Assembly (NCBI GenBank): GCA_950295325.1
Contig: OX485805.1
Coordinates: forward strand, 32,663,501 to 32,727,500
DNA: 64,000 nucleotides
Reading direction: 5' to 3'
Source: Polytrichum commune
Lineage: Eukaryota; Streptophyta; Polytrichopsida; Polytrichales; Polytrichaceae
Shown here: positions 49,293 to 60,036 of the stretch, in pieces
Position numbering within the stretch: position 1 is the stretch's first letter
Layout of the letters: each line of letters opens with the position of its first letter
Translations under genes and position numbers: made by a program
The notes under the pieces: generated by a model
Told to the model about the DNA's origin: nothing
The model's database searches: none
What the model saw: the letters and a program-made list of their open reading frames with translations, nothing else

Positions 49293-50234
49293 TTAGGGAG
49301 TCCGTCCCACTAGTACGCTTCTAGTCACACTAGTCCGACCCACTATTTTTTTTTTTGCGGCTAAGTCCTTTTTTTTGGTGGCCTCCATGGCTTTAAAAAT
49401 CTCAGGCCCACGACTGTATCCTTGTGTGTTGCCTGGAAAGGAATATGTGTCATTCTTGCATGTTTCAGGACGCGCTCCCGAATTGTACGAGGTGGTATTA
49501 AAAGTAGAATACGAGGGCGTTTGCGAAAGGGAACGTCTTGCGCTTCTCCGGAGGGCCAGAGAACGATCGCACTCGGAAGATGCGGCCTTGAGGGCGTGCC
49601 TTGGCAATGACGAAGTCGAGGAGGGTTGGCCACCAAGCGAGCGGGGAGCCACCTGCCAAAAACGCCATAGGAAGATAACAATAAGAACGGAGTGGGGAAA
49701 ATGAGGAAGGGCGGTTTGGGATGGGCGCTCGTAAACCTCTTGGCACGCGCAGACAAAGAGGAAAGCAACGGTGAATATGGGTTTAGGGACAAAGAAGGGC
49801 ACCTTGGATTTGGTGACATCGATCCCGGGGACGATGGGGGCGTCGAGGAGAGCATACGAATCCGGTTGAATTGCGGCACTGTTCAGTAATGTGGGGGAAG
49901 CATGGCAAGGAGGGCCAACGACCGGGGATGGGTTTGCAGGAGGAGGAACGGGGACGACGGGGGAGGGGTTGCACCGGGTTGCTTCCAGGTGGAGACGTTG
50001 GCTCGGCCCACGACGAGCGACGGCGTCGTCCCTCGAGGGCAACACATGCCCCAAACGAACGAGCGTCCGCTTCTCCTTGGAGAGGGGGGAGGGCGACGGG
50101 GCGAACGCCCGGGGGACAACCCTAGGGGGCGGGCTGTTGACAACACCGTCGTCGACGTCCCGGGAGTAATCCACGGCCAAGGCCGCGTCGACCGCCGAGA
50201 AGTGGTAGAGTGAGGGGATCACGGAATACGTCAC
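49293..50234 (-). CDS. Uncharacterised Pro/Ser-rich ORF, GC-rich
   Basis: A 313-codon minus-strand frame immediately downstream of the ParB-HAD gene. It has Pro-rich segments (NPSPVVPVPPPANPSPVV) and a hydrophobic patch (FTVAFLFVCACQEV) but no domain I know. An upstream Pro-rich stretch (TPPSSTAFPVPPRPQAPLP) is in another frame, separated by a stop, so the gene could be spliced or frameshifted. The opposite strand is also open at 49375-49704 (RAPELYEVVLKVEYEGVCER...), so strand choice is uncertain. An AAC-rich microsatellite at 50322-50356 separates it from its neighbour. Confidence 0.25.
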   Translation of the reverse strand: MTYSVIPSLYHFSAVDAALAVDYSRDVDDGVVNSPPPRVVPRAFAPSPSPLSKEKRTLVRLGHVLPSRDDAVARRGPSQRLHLEATRCNPSPVVPVPPPANPSPVVGPPCHASPTLLNSAAIQPDSYALLDAPIVPGIDVTKSKVPFFVPKPIFTVAFLFVCACQEVYERPSQTALPHFPHSVLIVIFLWRFWQVAPRSLGGQPSSTSSLPRHALKAASSECDRSLALRRSARRSLSQTPSYSTFNTTSYNSGARPETCKNDTYSFPGNTQGYSRGPEIFKAMEATKKKDLAAKKKIVGRTSVTRSVLVGRTP

Positions 50235-50434
50235 GCCGCGGGAAGGGGAGCCTGGGGACGAGGGGGGACGGGAAAGGCCGTCGAGGACGGGGGCGTCACA
50301 TATGGGGGCAAACTATGGGGAACAACAACAATAACAACAACAATAACAACAACACAGACAACAAAGACATCCAAAAACGGATGAAGCGTTAGATATGTGA
50401 ACCAAATGATAACACGCACATACATGAAGATATT

Positions 50435-53400
50435 TCAAATGAGTTTATTAAATTTTGCGAGCCTCATGATGCTCTTGTATACATTATCGCGGGGGCTTAG
50501 TCCCGCATTGCCGATGGGGTTGGACCTAACAAAAAAGGGGATGCTACCGGCGTGGAGCACAAGCCTTCTAAGGTACGGCGCTAGCGTATCGACCAAAAAT
50601 GTGTCCTTCCTATCGCCGGTCCACGTGTCGGGAAAGATGACGTTGCCCGGGGGGTTCAAAACGCTCTTGGCGGGGCTGTCGTCGACCATGAGAGTGTTCT
50701 CCGGAGTAGGCCACCACCCGTGGGGGGTCCCCTGAAGCCGGGGGACGCCGCGCCAAAGTCTGGACCTGAGGACCTTGAGGAACTGTTGTCCTCTGCCTCG
50801 GCCGCCGAACTTGGGAACCGGTAGACCCTTTTCGTCGAGTAGTTCATCGCAGTCCTCTTGCCCGAGGACAAGGCAAGGGCTCGGGAGATCACGGAATAGG
50901 AAGTGGACGATGGGTTCCGTGTTCTCCATGACCATGGAGCTCCACACAATGACGTGGGCGAACTCGACCACCTCGCGAAGGAAGTCGCGCAAGCCGGGAC
51001 GGGCGCGGACAGCCTTGCGGTTTATTAGGGTGTCGAGCTCGCCGTCATAGTCCCTTTCGTCGGGGTGACGGAAGGGACGCGTGGGGACCCTCGGGATGTG
51101 TTCGGTGTGACACAACACCCCGTTGAGGTCAAACACGATGAACGGCTTGTTTCGGGTCTGAGGTCCACTAGTGGAGGGGTTGCGACCTATCTCCGGGGGG
51201 TCCTGTGATTAACAATTCGACTAGTTTAATGCTATGATCCAATAAAGAATTTAGCAAACATGAAGATGCAATATGGAAAAAGACGAAGGGCGAGAACAAG
51301 GGTACATTTGCGAACGATCGTTCGTGAAAGGCCAGCAGTGACCATGCGCACCATTCACGAACGTTCATTTGTGAATGAACCGCATAGTGCATTTACGAAC
51401 GGGCGTTCGTGAAAGAGATGGTCGCGGGGTGGCATCCTTTTACGAGCGTCCGTTCGTGAACGAGGCAAAATTGCACAACAGATTTGAACCCGCATGAACA
51501 TACACAAAACAACCAATGCGAGACGACGCGATTCGATGCAAAAAAATGTTTCATTTATATGAATTCCATGAAAATTTACAGTTTGTCTCAGATGATAATC
51601 TATCGTACAGGTTCCTAGGGCAACAGGATGCTGTGTCCTACAAAACTGGTCAACCTAAGGAAGCACGCAAAAATGGGCTATCGGAGGTCTCGGATGCCGA
51701 TGTATATAACGCGCCAAAAATACAACGCATGTGGTTAGAGATGTTACGAACGCGCGTTCGTAAATGCATGCGGTAGTCTCAAAGATGAGTTACCTCGTCA
51801 TCGGAGGGAGGGGCAGCGGCGCTGGATTGAGCGGCAGCTCCCTCCTCAGCGATTAACGAACGCACGTTCGTCACATCCGCCGCCGCAGGTGCCTCAGTCT
51901 CCATTAGGTCGTCAGCACGCGCCGCCTGAGACGCCTGGGTCTGCTGTATGTCGTCCTCCTCGCCACCCAGGTCGAGAGTCTCCATGTGCACGTCCCCAAT
52001 GTATGCGGAGGGATGCCGGTCTTCTGCGGGGCTGTCCTCGACGTCCATCCTCTGGACGCCTGCGGTGTCACTCGAGCTCCCCTGCGTGTCCTCCACAATG
52101 ACTAAGTCAGTGTGTCGCGCAGTATCATCGCCCCTTGTCCTATCTAGTAAACTGGGGACGACGGTGAAAGGTGCCGTGTCCGTCTGTGAAGGCAGTCCTA
52201 CCCTTGGTGGGGGTGGGGTGAGGACTGTTGGACCTGAAGATTCACGAACGTGCATTCGTAAATCCTCGTCCTCACGGATAGCCGCCAAGACTGCATCGTG
52301 TATGTTGGCGGTGTCCGTGGGCATTGTAGGGGGTGGAGGAGTCCCCACCGGCGTTGGGTGGGGCGTTGGCTGGTAGGAAGGTCCTCCCGGGAAAGGACCG
52401 TGCGTGGGGTATCCCGCAGGGAATGGGAATGCTGCCTGAGGGGCCACTGCAAAGTTTTGCAGTTTGGTCAGCATTGCCAGTATGGCGTCCGTCTTCTCGT
52501 TGGAGGACTTCAGCTCCTCCTCAATTTTTCTCATTTTCCGGGCATTCTCCTCTGCAGCCGCAGCCATGTCTTCCTTCATCTTCTGCTCGAACTTTGCGTT
52601 AAGCTCGGCGACGGAAAGGGCCTCCTCCTTGACCCTCTTGTTCTTGTCGAACTCCACCCCAAGCTCGACCATAATGTCCATGTCCCCCTCGTCCTCGTCG
52701 GAGACCTCGATGATCGCCCCCTCGGGCAACTCCACGTACGGGGTCTTCTTCATCCTCCGTCGCGTGTTGCGGAACAGGTCCAACGTGGGACGGGAGCGTT
52801 GGTCGAGGACATCGAGGGTCTCCATTTTCGGGACCGCCAGCCTTTGCTTGGGGGACACTGACGTCGAACAACCTCCTGGCGTGCCGAAGGGCTCCGCGCC
52901 TGAGGTAAGCGCGGGGAGGACATCCTGGGTGGCACCCGCCGAGGATCCAGTATATCTAGCCGGGGTCCCTTGGTATTCTGAAGGCTCCCCCGATGGGGCC
53001 AACAACCGGAGAAGAGTGACATCCAAAGCCTGGAGGATGGCATCGACGTTGACGGAGGGGCCAGGCTCGTCGTCGTCTGTTTCCATGGGCGGCATACCTT
53101 CGTCGGCCGGCATGTTGAAGTCCGTTCTGGGCACGGACATGTCAGCTAGGTCCATCGTCGACGCTTTTGTCCTGTGGAACTTGTAATCCTCCTCGTCGAC
53201 GGCGTCAATATATGTGTTCACGCACAGGCCCAGCATCTGAGATAAGAAGGCAAAGATTCAGTCATTTACGAACGCGCGTTCGTAAATATGAAGGCTTTGA
53301 GCGAGGAAATACTAACAAAATAATTCACAAAACAATCATAAGTATCGGCTGCCCATGATAAATTGTTTGGAGCATGCAGTGTTTACGAACGAGCGTTCGT

Positions 53401-55530
53401 AAAAAATGGTGTGAGATCGCTTACCATGGCCGCGTACATAAATTTGCTGCCCCCAAATACGTTGTAGACAGTCTCGCCAGTCATTGCCAAACCCTGCAAT
53501 ATGGAGACGTAGAACTCCATCCTCAGCTCCAGCGCCGGGAAGACAGTGTACAGAGTCTTCTGGAAGAGATCCTTTGGAGGTGGGTGAGGGATGTTGTATA
53601 TCTTCTTGAATGTGTTGCTCGCCTTTATGGGTGCTCGCCCATTCCTAAGCGCATTGTACGTCAAGAAGATGAGGCTCACCGCTCCCACCTGCTTATTGCC
53701 TCTGGCCTCATTTATGGCAACAATCCCCTCCGTCTTCGCTGGCACGTATGTGCTGTGGAAGATGTTGTACTCGAACTTGATCTTGTTCTCATACAAATCG
53801 ATGACGACGGATTGCTTCTCCTGCTCCACAATCCACAGCCATACGTGCGGCTCCCTCATGGTCGGAGATTTGTGCTCCATGAATTTCGCCATGAAAGGGT
53901 TGTAAAAAGGCTCCCCCTTCGCGCCCTGTCGCGAGGCACCGGGGATCCCTCTGAAGTCGATGACCGTGAAGGGACAACCCCTTCGATCCTCCATGACCTC
54001 GGACCTGCTGAAGGTGCCGTCCCACTTGGAAAACGTGGTCCTCTCCAGCCCCGTGGTCACCACACAAAATCTTGCCACGCCCTCGAAGGTGGCGTTCCTC
54101 TTCCTCTCCAAGAAGGAGATGTACCGTTGAAGCTCTTCAGGTTCCGTTTTTGTTTTTTTTGTTTTTTTGTTTCCCTTGAGCTTCAGGACGGCGACGTGCT
54201 CCTTCACCAGGCTGCGCATTGAGGCACCGTTGATATTGTACAGCACCTTGAACTCCTTCCATTTCGCCCAGTTGATATCCTCGTCGGCCTGGAAAAGGTG
54301 CATCTCAGGCAATAGGCCGCTAATCTCCCGCATCGCAGCGGTCTTCAGCTTCCTGTGGTCGCACCACTCTTTGATCGAGTACGTGCCGGGTTTGTGCTTT
54401 GGTCTCTTCAAAAATATCTTGGGATAAGGGATGGTCCTTTCAACGGTGTTCCCAAGAACGTGAACCGCACAACGCTGCAACTCTGATTCAGTCAGTCCTT
54501 GCAAGGCCCTAAAAAATTCTCGCAGTAGAGGCGGGGCCTCTCCGCTCTTCTCTTGAGCGTACTTCTCTTCTGTGTCTGGGTTCACCAGATCGCCCGAGCT
54601 GTGAGCGTCGAAGAACTGGGTCCACAACTCCCAGGTGTCTCTGTTGCAGCAAATCAGACGGAGCTCACCTTTGAGCTCCAAAATTGATTTGGTGCTCGTG
54701 GACTTCATGTCGATGGAGGAGAATTTGTCCACCATCGCATCACAAAATGCCTGCAACATACATACAAGGACGTCAGTGTTCAATACTAAATACGAACGCA
54801 CGTTCGTAAGTTGGAAAATTTAGAAATTGTTTAATGCAACATATGCTTTACGAACGCTCGTTCGTGAACTCACCTTCCACTGTGGAGATTGCGTCTTGGC
54901 GTTCTCCCTCTCTTTTGGCGGGCATCCGTGCGCGACCCACACATCTCTGGCCGCCACTATATTCGCCACCCAGGAGGCCTCGAATGCCTTGATCTTGTTT
55001 CCGAAATTCAAAAATGTAGATATTTTGCGGAGCTTGTCCCAGTCGTCAGACCAAACCAAAAACGCCTTCCAGTAACGCAGGTCCGCCTTGAGCTCGTGCT
55101 GGAAGTTATCATCCTTTAGGATGATCTGTGACGCCTCCAGACTGTGTTGTCCATCGATTATCCAGAACTCTCCATTCTGGATTCTTGGCCAATCCTTCTC
55201 TGTGGGGCGTGACAAAAAACCCTTGGGCATTACGCAGACGGTCTGCCTATCCCACTTGACGTTGTTCATGAGGTTATTAATCTGCCACTTCACCCCCCCG
55301 CTTTCACGAGACCTCACCACCCACTTGTTAGGGGATTTCTCGCACTTGAAACAATCCACGTTGAAAGTGAAGTGGCGTCCCATAGGCCAACAATCCTTGG
55401 AGTAGTTGTTGAAGTCTCGAAGGATTTTTGTCGCTTTGGCAGCGTCTGGGTTTTCTCCCTTCTTCAAAGGGGTTGGCATCACTGGCGGAGAGCTAACCTC
55501 AGCGCCTTCCGTCAATCCGGACTTCTCCAT
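50435..55530 (-). CDS. Four-exon gene: ParB/Srx-like, methylase-like, coiled coil and FCP1-like HAD
   Basis: Exons 55530-54874, 54750-53425, 53236-51794 and 51202-50435. Donors are GTGAGT, GTAAGC and GTAACT, acceptors TTGCAG, CTCAG and CACAG; every intron is phase 0, total about 1397 aa. Residues 60-175 hold FWIIDGQHSLEAS, typical of ParB/sulfiredoxin-fold domains. Residues about 470-661 look like a decayed N4/N6 DNA methylase: IDFRGIP where DPPY is expected, then PHPPPKDLFQKTL and NVFGGSKFMYAA like the FxGxG motif. Exon 3 is acidic, with a SUMO-interaction-like IIEVSDEDEGD and a coiled coil at about 866-923. Exon 4 is an FCP1/NIF-type HAD domain (FDLNGVL, VIVWSS, LMVDDSP) with Asn in place of the second Asp of the DxDx motif. 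ParB-methylase fusions occur in phages. Role here unknown; probably a mobile-element protein. More 5' exons are possible. Confidence 0.6.
51310..51457. repeat. Four palindromes in intron 3 of the ParB-HAD gene
   Basis: Copies of ACGAACGNNCGTTCGT at 51310-51325 (one mismatch), 51353-51368 (two), 51395-51410 (perfect) and 51442-51457 (one), spaced 42-47 bp. A fifth perfect copy in the same intron is at 51746-51761, 32 nt from the donor. Confidence 0.85.
51856..52259. repeat. Two palindromes inside coding exon 3
   Basis: A perfect copy (51856-51871) is translated on the minus strand within DVTNVRSLI, and a one-mismatch copy (52244-52259) within DLRMHVRES. The frame stays open through both, so the palindromes are part of the protein-coding sequence. 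Confidence 0.8.
53268..53400. repeat. Palindrome pair in intron 2 (53237-53424)
   Basis: Perfect copies at 53268-53283 (31 nt from the acceptor) and 53385-53400 (24 nt from the donor), 101 bp apart. Confidence 0.85.
54792..54865. repeat. Palindrome pair in intron 1 (54751-54873)
   Basis: Perfect copies at 54792-54807 (41 nt from the acceptor) and 54850-54865 (8 nt from the donor). The two palindromes occupy much of the 123-nt intron. Confidence 0.85.
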
Positions 55531-56171
55531 CTCGTCCCTCGACCTCTTGGATGGAGTGGATTGTCTGCTGGGCCCTTATGTCAACCTGCTCCCCGAATGC
55601 ACAGGCCGCGGAGCACTTCTCGATCCTCCTACCCCCGAAGCAGCTAGTTTTTTCGGACTTTTTTTATTTATTTATTTGCCTCTGCGGCAACACTGTTGTA
55701 CTTCGAAACATTCAAGCTCAGGGCAGTCAACTTCCTCGCCGTCCAGTGTTGACTCAGGGCATATTTGGTAAAGAGAGCATCCAGGTTGAAATGTTTCGCA
55801 TCGGATGCGACATTATTGCATGCATAAGCATAAGAAAATGGGTGCAATAGGTAGTTTAAGAGGAATTCACATGGTCTTTTTTATTTTTCATATCCAGAAT
55901 AACAAAGTCTCTTTGTGCCTCTACGGACTCTATCTCCCAATTCTTTGTCTGCACCCATTGGTCTGGTTGGTCAGCCCTTGTCTGCAGCTCATAAGTGAAT
56001 CACAATGCAAACAACCCTTCGTCGGTCTTCATGGGGATGGCCGTCCACTCAGCCATGACTTCTTCTTTTGGGACATAGTTGTCGTTCCCATTGGTATCCG
56101 AGACTCCCTCTGGAAGGCGCTCCACTGGCACTGCGAACAAGTCGATGGCGTTTCTGCTAGCTTTAGCCATC
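55531..56171 (-). pseudogene. Possible 5' exon of the ParB-HAD gene with an internal stop
   Basis: From 56170 down to 55857 one frame reads MAKASRNAIDLFAVPVERL..., then EWTAIPMKTDEGLFAL, a TGA at 56002-56000, and then continues coding-like (FTYELQTRADQPDQWVQTKN..., FVILDMKNKK). A splice acceptor, TGATGCAG, immediately precedes the ATG, and a perfect palindrome lies 34 nt upstream of it, as at the other introns. The TGA could derive from a CGA codon, leaving the first exon broken, or could be a genuine end of a small upstream gene. The link to the exon at 55530 is not resolved (in-frame TAA 50-60 nt upstream of that ATG). Confidence 0.4.
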
Positions 56172-56204
56172 TGCATCACACAAGAGCAAATCAGAATCGT
56201 TTTT

Positions 56205-56687
56205 ACGAACGTTCGTTCGTAAACAACACCGTGCCATGCATACTATTTTCATAGTGTGGTTTTTGGAAATACGAAGTTTTGAATGCTTTATGCATTTCAG
56301 GGTGGTTTCCAATGCATTCACATTGGTTCACATCTTTCACGAACGCGCGTTCGTAATATGAGATATCTGTTTATTAGTATTTTGTACATAACTATACGAA
56401 CGCGCGTTCGTAAAGTCATGCGATATTGTGTAACCTACTGAGTTAAATTTTAGTGTTGTGATTGGATTTAAGTACTTATATGAATTACAGCATGGATATA
56501 TCCCTCCATTTTGGATTTAGGGTTTCGAACGCACGTTCGTAAACGTAGTCCTTGGGTTCCAAAGAATCTTTACGAACGCGCGTTCGTAAAATGGTATATA
56601 TTTTGCGCGGCACATGCATTTACGAACGCGCGTTCGTAAATGGTTGTATATTGTGCGCGGTAGAGGTATTTACGAACGCTCGTTCGT
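56205..56687. repeat. Palindrome array, left of the divergent region
   Basis: Copies at 56205, 56339, 56396, 56525 (one mismatch), 56572, 56622 and 56672, each 16 bp. The last three start exactly 50 bp apart within 50-bp tandem units that share 'tgtatattgtgcgcgg'-like text. They lie upstream of the minus-strand ParB-HAD gene. Confidence 0.85.
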
Positions 56688-58138
56688 AAATGAGCCTGTT
56701 GTTTGTTTTTATATATATAATTAATAATAACAATATAGTGTCCGTACATATACGGATTCGTATACATACGAATTCATATACATACGTATGGCAAGGTCTT
56801 GCTTGCTGTGTCTCAGCAAAGCTTGCACTTGTGCCTGCAAGTGTTTGTCAGAAAGGTGAGATTGAAGAAAAACAATACAATCAAAACATATAGACTTGGA
56901 ATGTGACAGAGAATTCAGAATGAGGATCCGAACTTGACTTCCAAAACACATGCCATTCAATAATGAACAAATATAGACTGTGAAGGATTTGAGAATGGAA
57001 GGAATATTGTGCTTACTCTGAAATTTTACACACCCAAAAGTTGCTTGCTCCCTTGTTGAAAACCCCAGGAAACCCCACAAAAGCAAGGTGATTTGAAAGT
57101 CAAATGCACCTCTGCACCACTGAAATTGCCTTCACACTAGTTGTTGCATGCTATGTACAAACCCTAACTAAGACTCTGATGTATATGCAACTTCAAATGC
57201 AGTATCTCTCAAGCTGCTACTCTAAAACTTGCAATTATCAAGCTTATAGCTTGAGTATCCTAATCTTAAGCTTCCAACTCTCAAGCTTTCAACTCTACAA
57301 ACTTTCAACTCTCCAACTTTCAACTCTTCTAGCTCGAGTTCTCTATTCTTAAGCTGCAACTCTCAAGGGACTGTCAATAACTCTCAACACTTGCGCCTAC
57401 AAAAGAAGTGCACCACACAAAACTAAAAATTGCAAGAGCTTCGCCTCTAAACTCTAAACCAACACGGCGCTCCTCCTCTCTCTGCTCCAAATGAGAATGA
57501 GGAAGGAGAGGAGGGGGCGCGGGGAGGTAGCCCGCGCCTCTAAGGTTTTCCCTCGGGCTGCCACATGGCCGCTTCCCATTGGGGAGGGAAGGGATGGGTC
57601 GGGCTAGGAAGATGAGGGGATGGGATGGGGAGATAGCATGGGGTGTGGGATGGGTGGATGGGGGGGATGGGGGGGATGGGGGGGATGGGTTGGAATTCAT
57701 TGGGGTTTAGTAATTCAATGTAATCAAAGCACATAAATATATTCAATGTGACTTAATAAAGTGATTTGCATGGGGGGCACTAACCGATTTGACATAAATA
57801 TATGTCATCACAATAAGAAATGCAACTATATATTACACCATTTGCACTTAGTTTGAGACTTTCCCAACTCTCTAATTAACGAAAATAATCTAAGTTGGAT
57901 GTATAAGCAATAAAGGCACGTTAATTTCAAGCTTTTTAATATGTATATGCCTCCATCACATAAACATAAGGAGTCCAGTACAAAACATGCATTTTAAATG
58001 CTACATCCCCTTCATCTACTTTGGATACATTGTAAGCATCTTCTAGATAGGGAGTATGAATTCAATTTCCACATTGCACATCATGTACTAGGGATTCGAT
58101 GAAAACCCTACCCCCAACGATGTGTATTAATATGGTTG
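56688..58138. other. Intergenic with low-complexity tracts
   Basis: TA-rich and 'catacg' words at 56700-56790, CTTTCAACTCT-type low complexity at about 57240-57360, and a GC-rich stretch with GGGATGG repeats at about 57480-57690. No supported gene. Confidence 0.45.
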
Positions 58139-58290
58139 TTTAGAAATTCCCTGTTTTGGGACGGGTTGTTTTTTCTTTAACCTTTCCATGGACGGGTTGG
58201 TTTAGAAATTACCTGTTTTGGGACGGGTTGTTTTTTCTTTAACCTTTCCATGGACGGGTTGGTTTAGAAATAATTACCGGTTTTGGGATG
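58139..58290. repeat. 62-bp tandem repeat, about 2.5 copies
   Basis: 'tagaaatt' followed by 'ctgttttgggacgggttg' recurs at 58141, 58203 and (diverged) 58265. The first two copies are almost identical. Confidence 0.8.
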
Positions 58291-60036
58291 GGTTGCAATT
58301 TTTTTGCCTTTCAATTCAAGGTTTTTGGACGTGGACGGGCAAAACCTTTGTGAAAAATCAGCCTTCGGTGGGGGGGTTTAAAAAAGAACAACTATACAAA
58401 ATGTACAAGTAACACTTGTACAACTAAAACCCTAAACCATGAACATTTATAGAATTAACACTAATTGTTTTTAAAAAGAGGACCCTAAGGTTTAATACAA
58501 AAAAAGCATAAACGATAGTATATATAATTCAACTTAACTATTAATTGAATGAAACATTCTACAATATGTAACACTTATAACGACTTGAATGTATAAGTAA
58601 TGAGTTCACATTAAATTCATGATTTGTAAACCCTATATGTAATGGATGCGTCTATCACATTAACTTCAATAACTTAGTAAACATGCTTGAATTTTGTTTA
58701 TCGTCATTCATCTGAGGACATTTTAGATTGAACTTGTGCATTGCAGCCATGTGGTCGAATACACTAAACCCTAAACCCTAAACCCTAAACACTATCACCA
58801 ACCCTAAACTCTACATCCCTGCATCTTTGTATCTTACATGGTAGTCTTGTATGTGGCCATGTTGTGATCTATGGGCATGTCAAAATGATCTACCGATGTT
58901 CGATGGATTGGAAATTGCTTTATTCGATTCATATCAATCGTAATAATTGAGAATTATGCCGATTGTCATTTGGAGATTCTAAATTAATTGAATTGAGACA
59001 AAAATTTGGTTTATGTGATTAATAAAACTTGAAACTTAAGAGTTTTGATGAAATAATAAATTAATAGTTATTATACAATTTGATCACACAATCCATACTT
59101 AATATTATTATAACTTGCATGTCTTAGGCTCTTGCTCTTAATTCACGCGTCAATGATTTTCTGTTCATGGGTCCATGAGTCCCACTCCCACCTTATTGAG
59201 TGATATAAATTTAGTTTCTAAATTTAGTTTCTTTTATATATCAAGGTTAAGAAGAGTTATGGATGGTATTTCCATTGAATTGATTCAAGTTCCATTAATT
59301 CTCGGTATGTTCCCTTCCTTTGGGGTCTATTTCTCATTTCATGTGCAAATATTTTCATGTAACTATGTTTCATAATTTCGTTCACTTCAATGCCTTTATG
59401 TCTAATATAAGGTGTATCCGATTTGGAAACTATACGTATGGAAGTTTTAGTTTGTAATTACAAGTCCATATTTGAAATTTAAAGTGCGTTCTTAAATAGT
59501 CTCCAATCACCAAATATACCATTATTGTATTAGATATGAATTGTTAATTAACTTGGACTTCACACCTTGGTTGCAAATCATTTAATCTTCTATGTCAAAA
59601 TTCATAATATTTAAATATCATGAAACATATATATGTATATATATATATATAGATTTGGTGGTTCAGACCTTGGTTACATCTAAGGTGTGCGACCGATTTA
59701 CATTTTTTTCCAATATAATGTGCTTGCATGCAATACATGTTGCATACAAAATGCTATTTATATAATTGGTCATGGCGGGAATGGCATATTGGTAGGTCTA
59801 GGTAGGGGGGCGGGAATCTGCTTTTTAAAAAGCATCCAAGAGATTTTGAACCACCGGGGGGAGGTACTTAAAGCTTTTCCCCCCACGGGAGAGCTCTTTT
59901 CTGCGGCTAACGGGAGGTGTGCGCTCTAGAGAGTCGTCGGAGCGCGCTCAAGCCACCCTCCTGTTCGCCAACCGTACTCCTCATAGGTACACGACATAGC
60001 ATATCCCGCATATACCGCCGCAAATACCGGATACTT
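58291..60036. other. Intergenic, with telomere-like tract and GC patch
   Basis: A CCCTAAA tract is at 58763-58790. A TA dinucleotide run lies at about 59625-59652. A GC-rich patch at about 59790-60000 directly precedes the right palindrome array and could be promoter or element sequence. No supported gene. Confidence 0.4.
58763..58790. repeat. Interstitial telomere-type tract (CCCTAAA)n
   Basis: About four CCCTAAA units in a row, with a few isolated units nearby (58801, 58428). This is the Arabidopsis-type plant telomere repeat, too short to be a telomere. Confidence 0.75.

Noticed and set aside
50055-50070. ACGAACGAGCGTCCGC, a possible palindrome copy in the 49-50 kb ORF
   Set aside because: Two mismatches in one arm and GC-rich context; it could be chance.
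52464-53186. 240-codon Ser-rich plus-strand frame
   Set aside because: It is a shadow of exon 3 of the minus-strand ParB-HAD gene, which has splice sites and domain continuity on both sides.
53374-54222. 282-codon plus-strand frame
   Set aside because: It is antisense to exon 2 (methylase-like region), with no domain of its own.
56525-56687. Regularly spaced repeats resembling a CRISPR array
   Set aside because: The repeats are full palindromes, the sequence between them is itself repeated, there are no Cas genes, and the context is eukaryotic.
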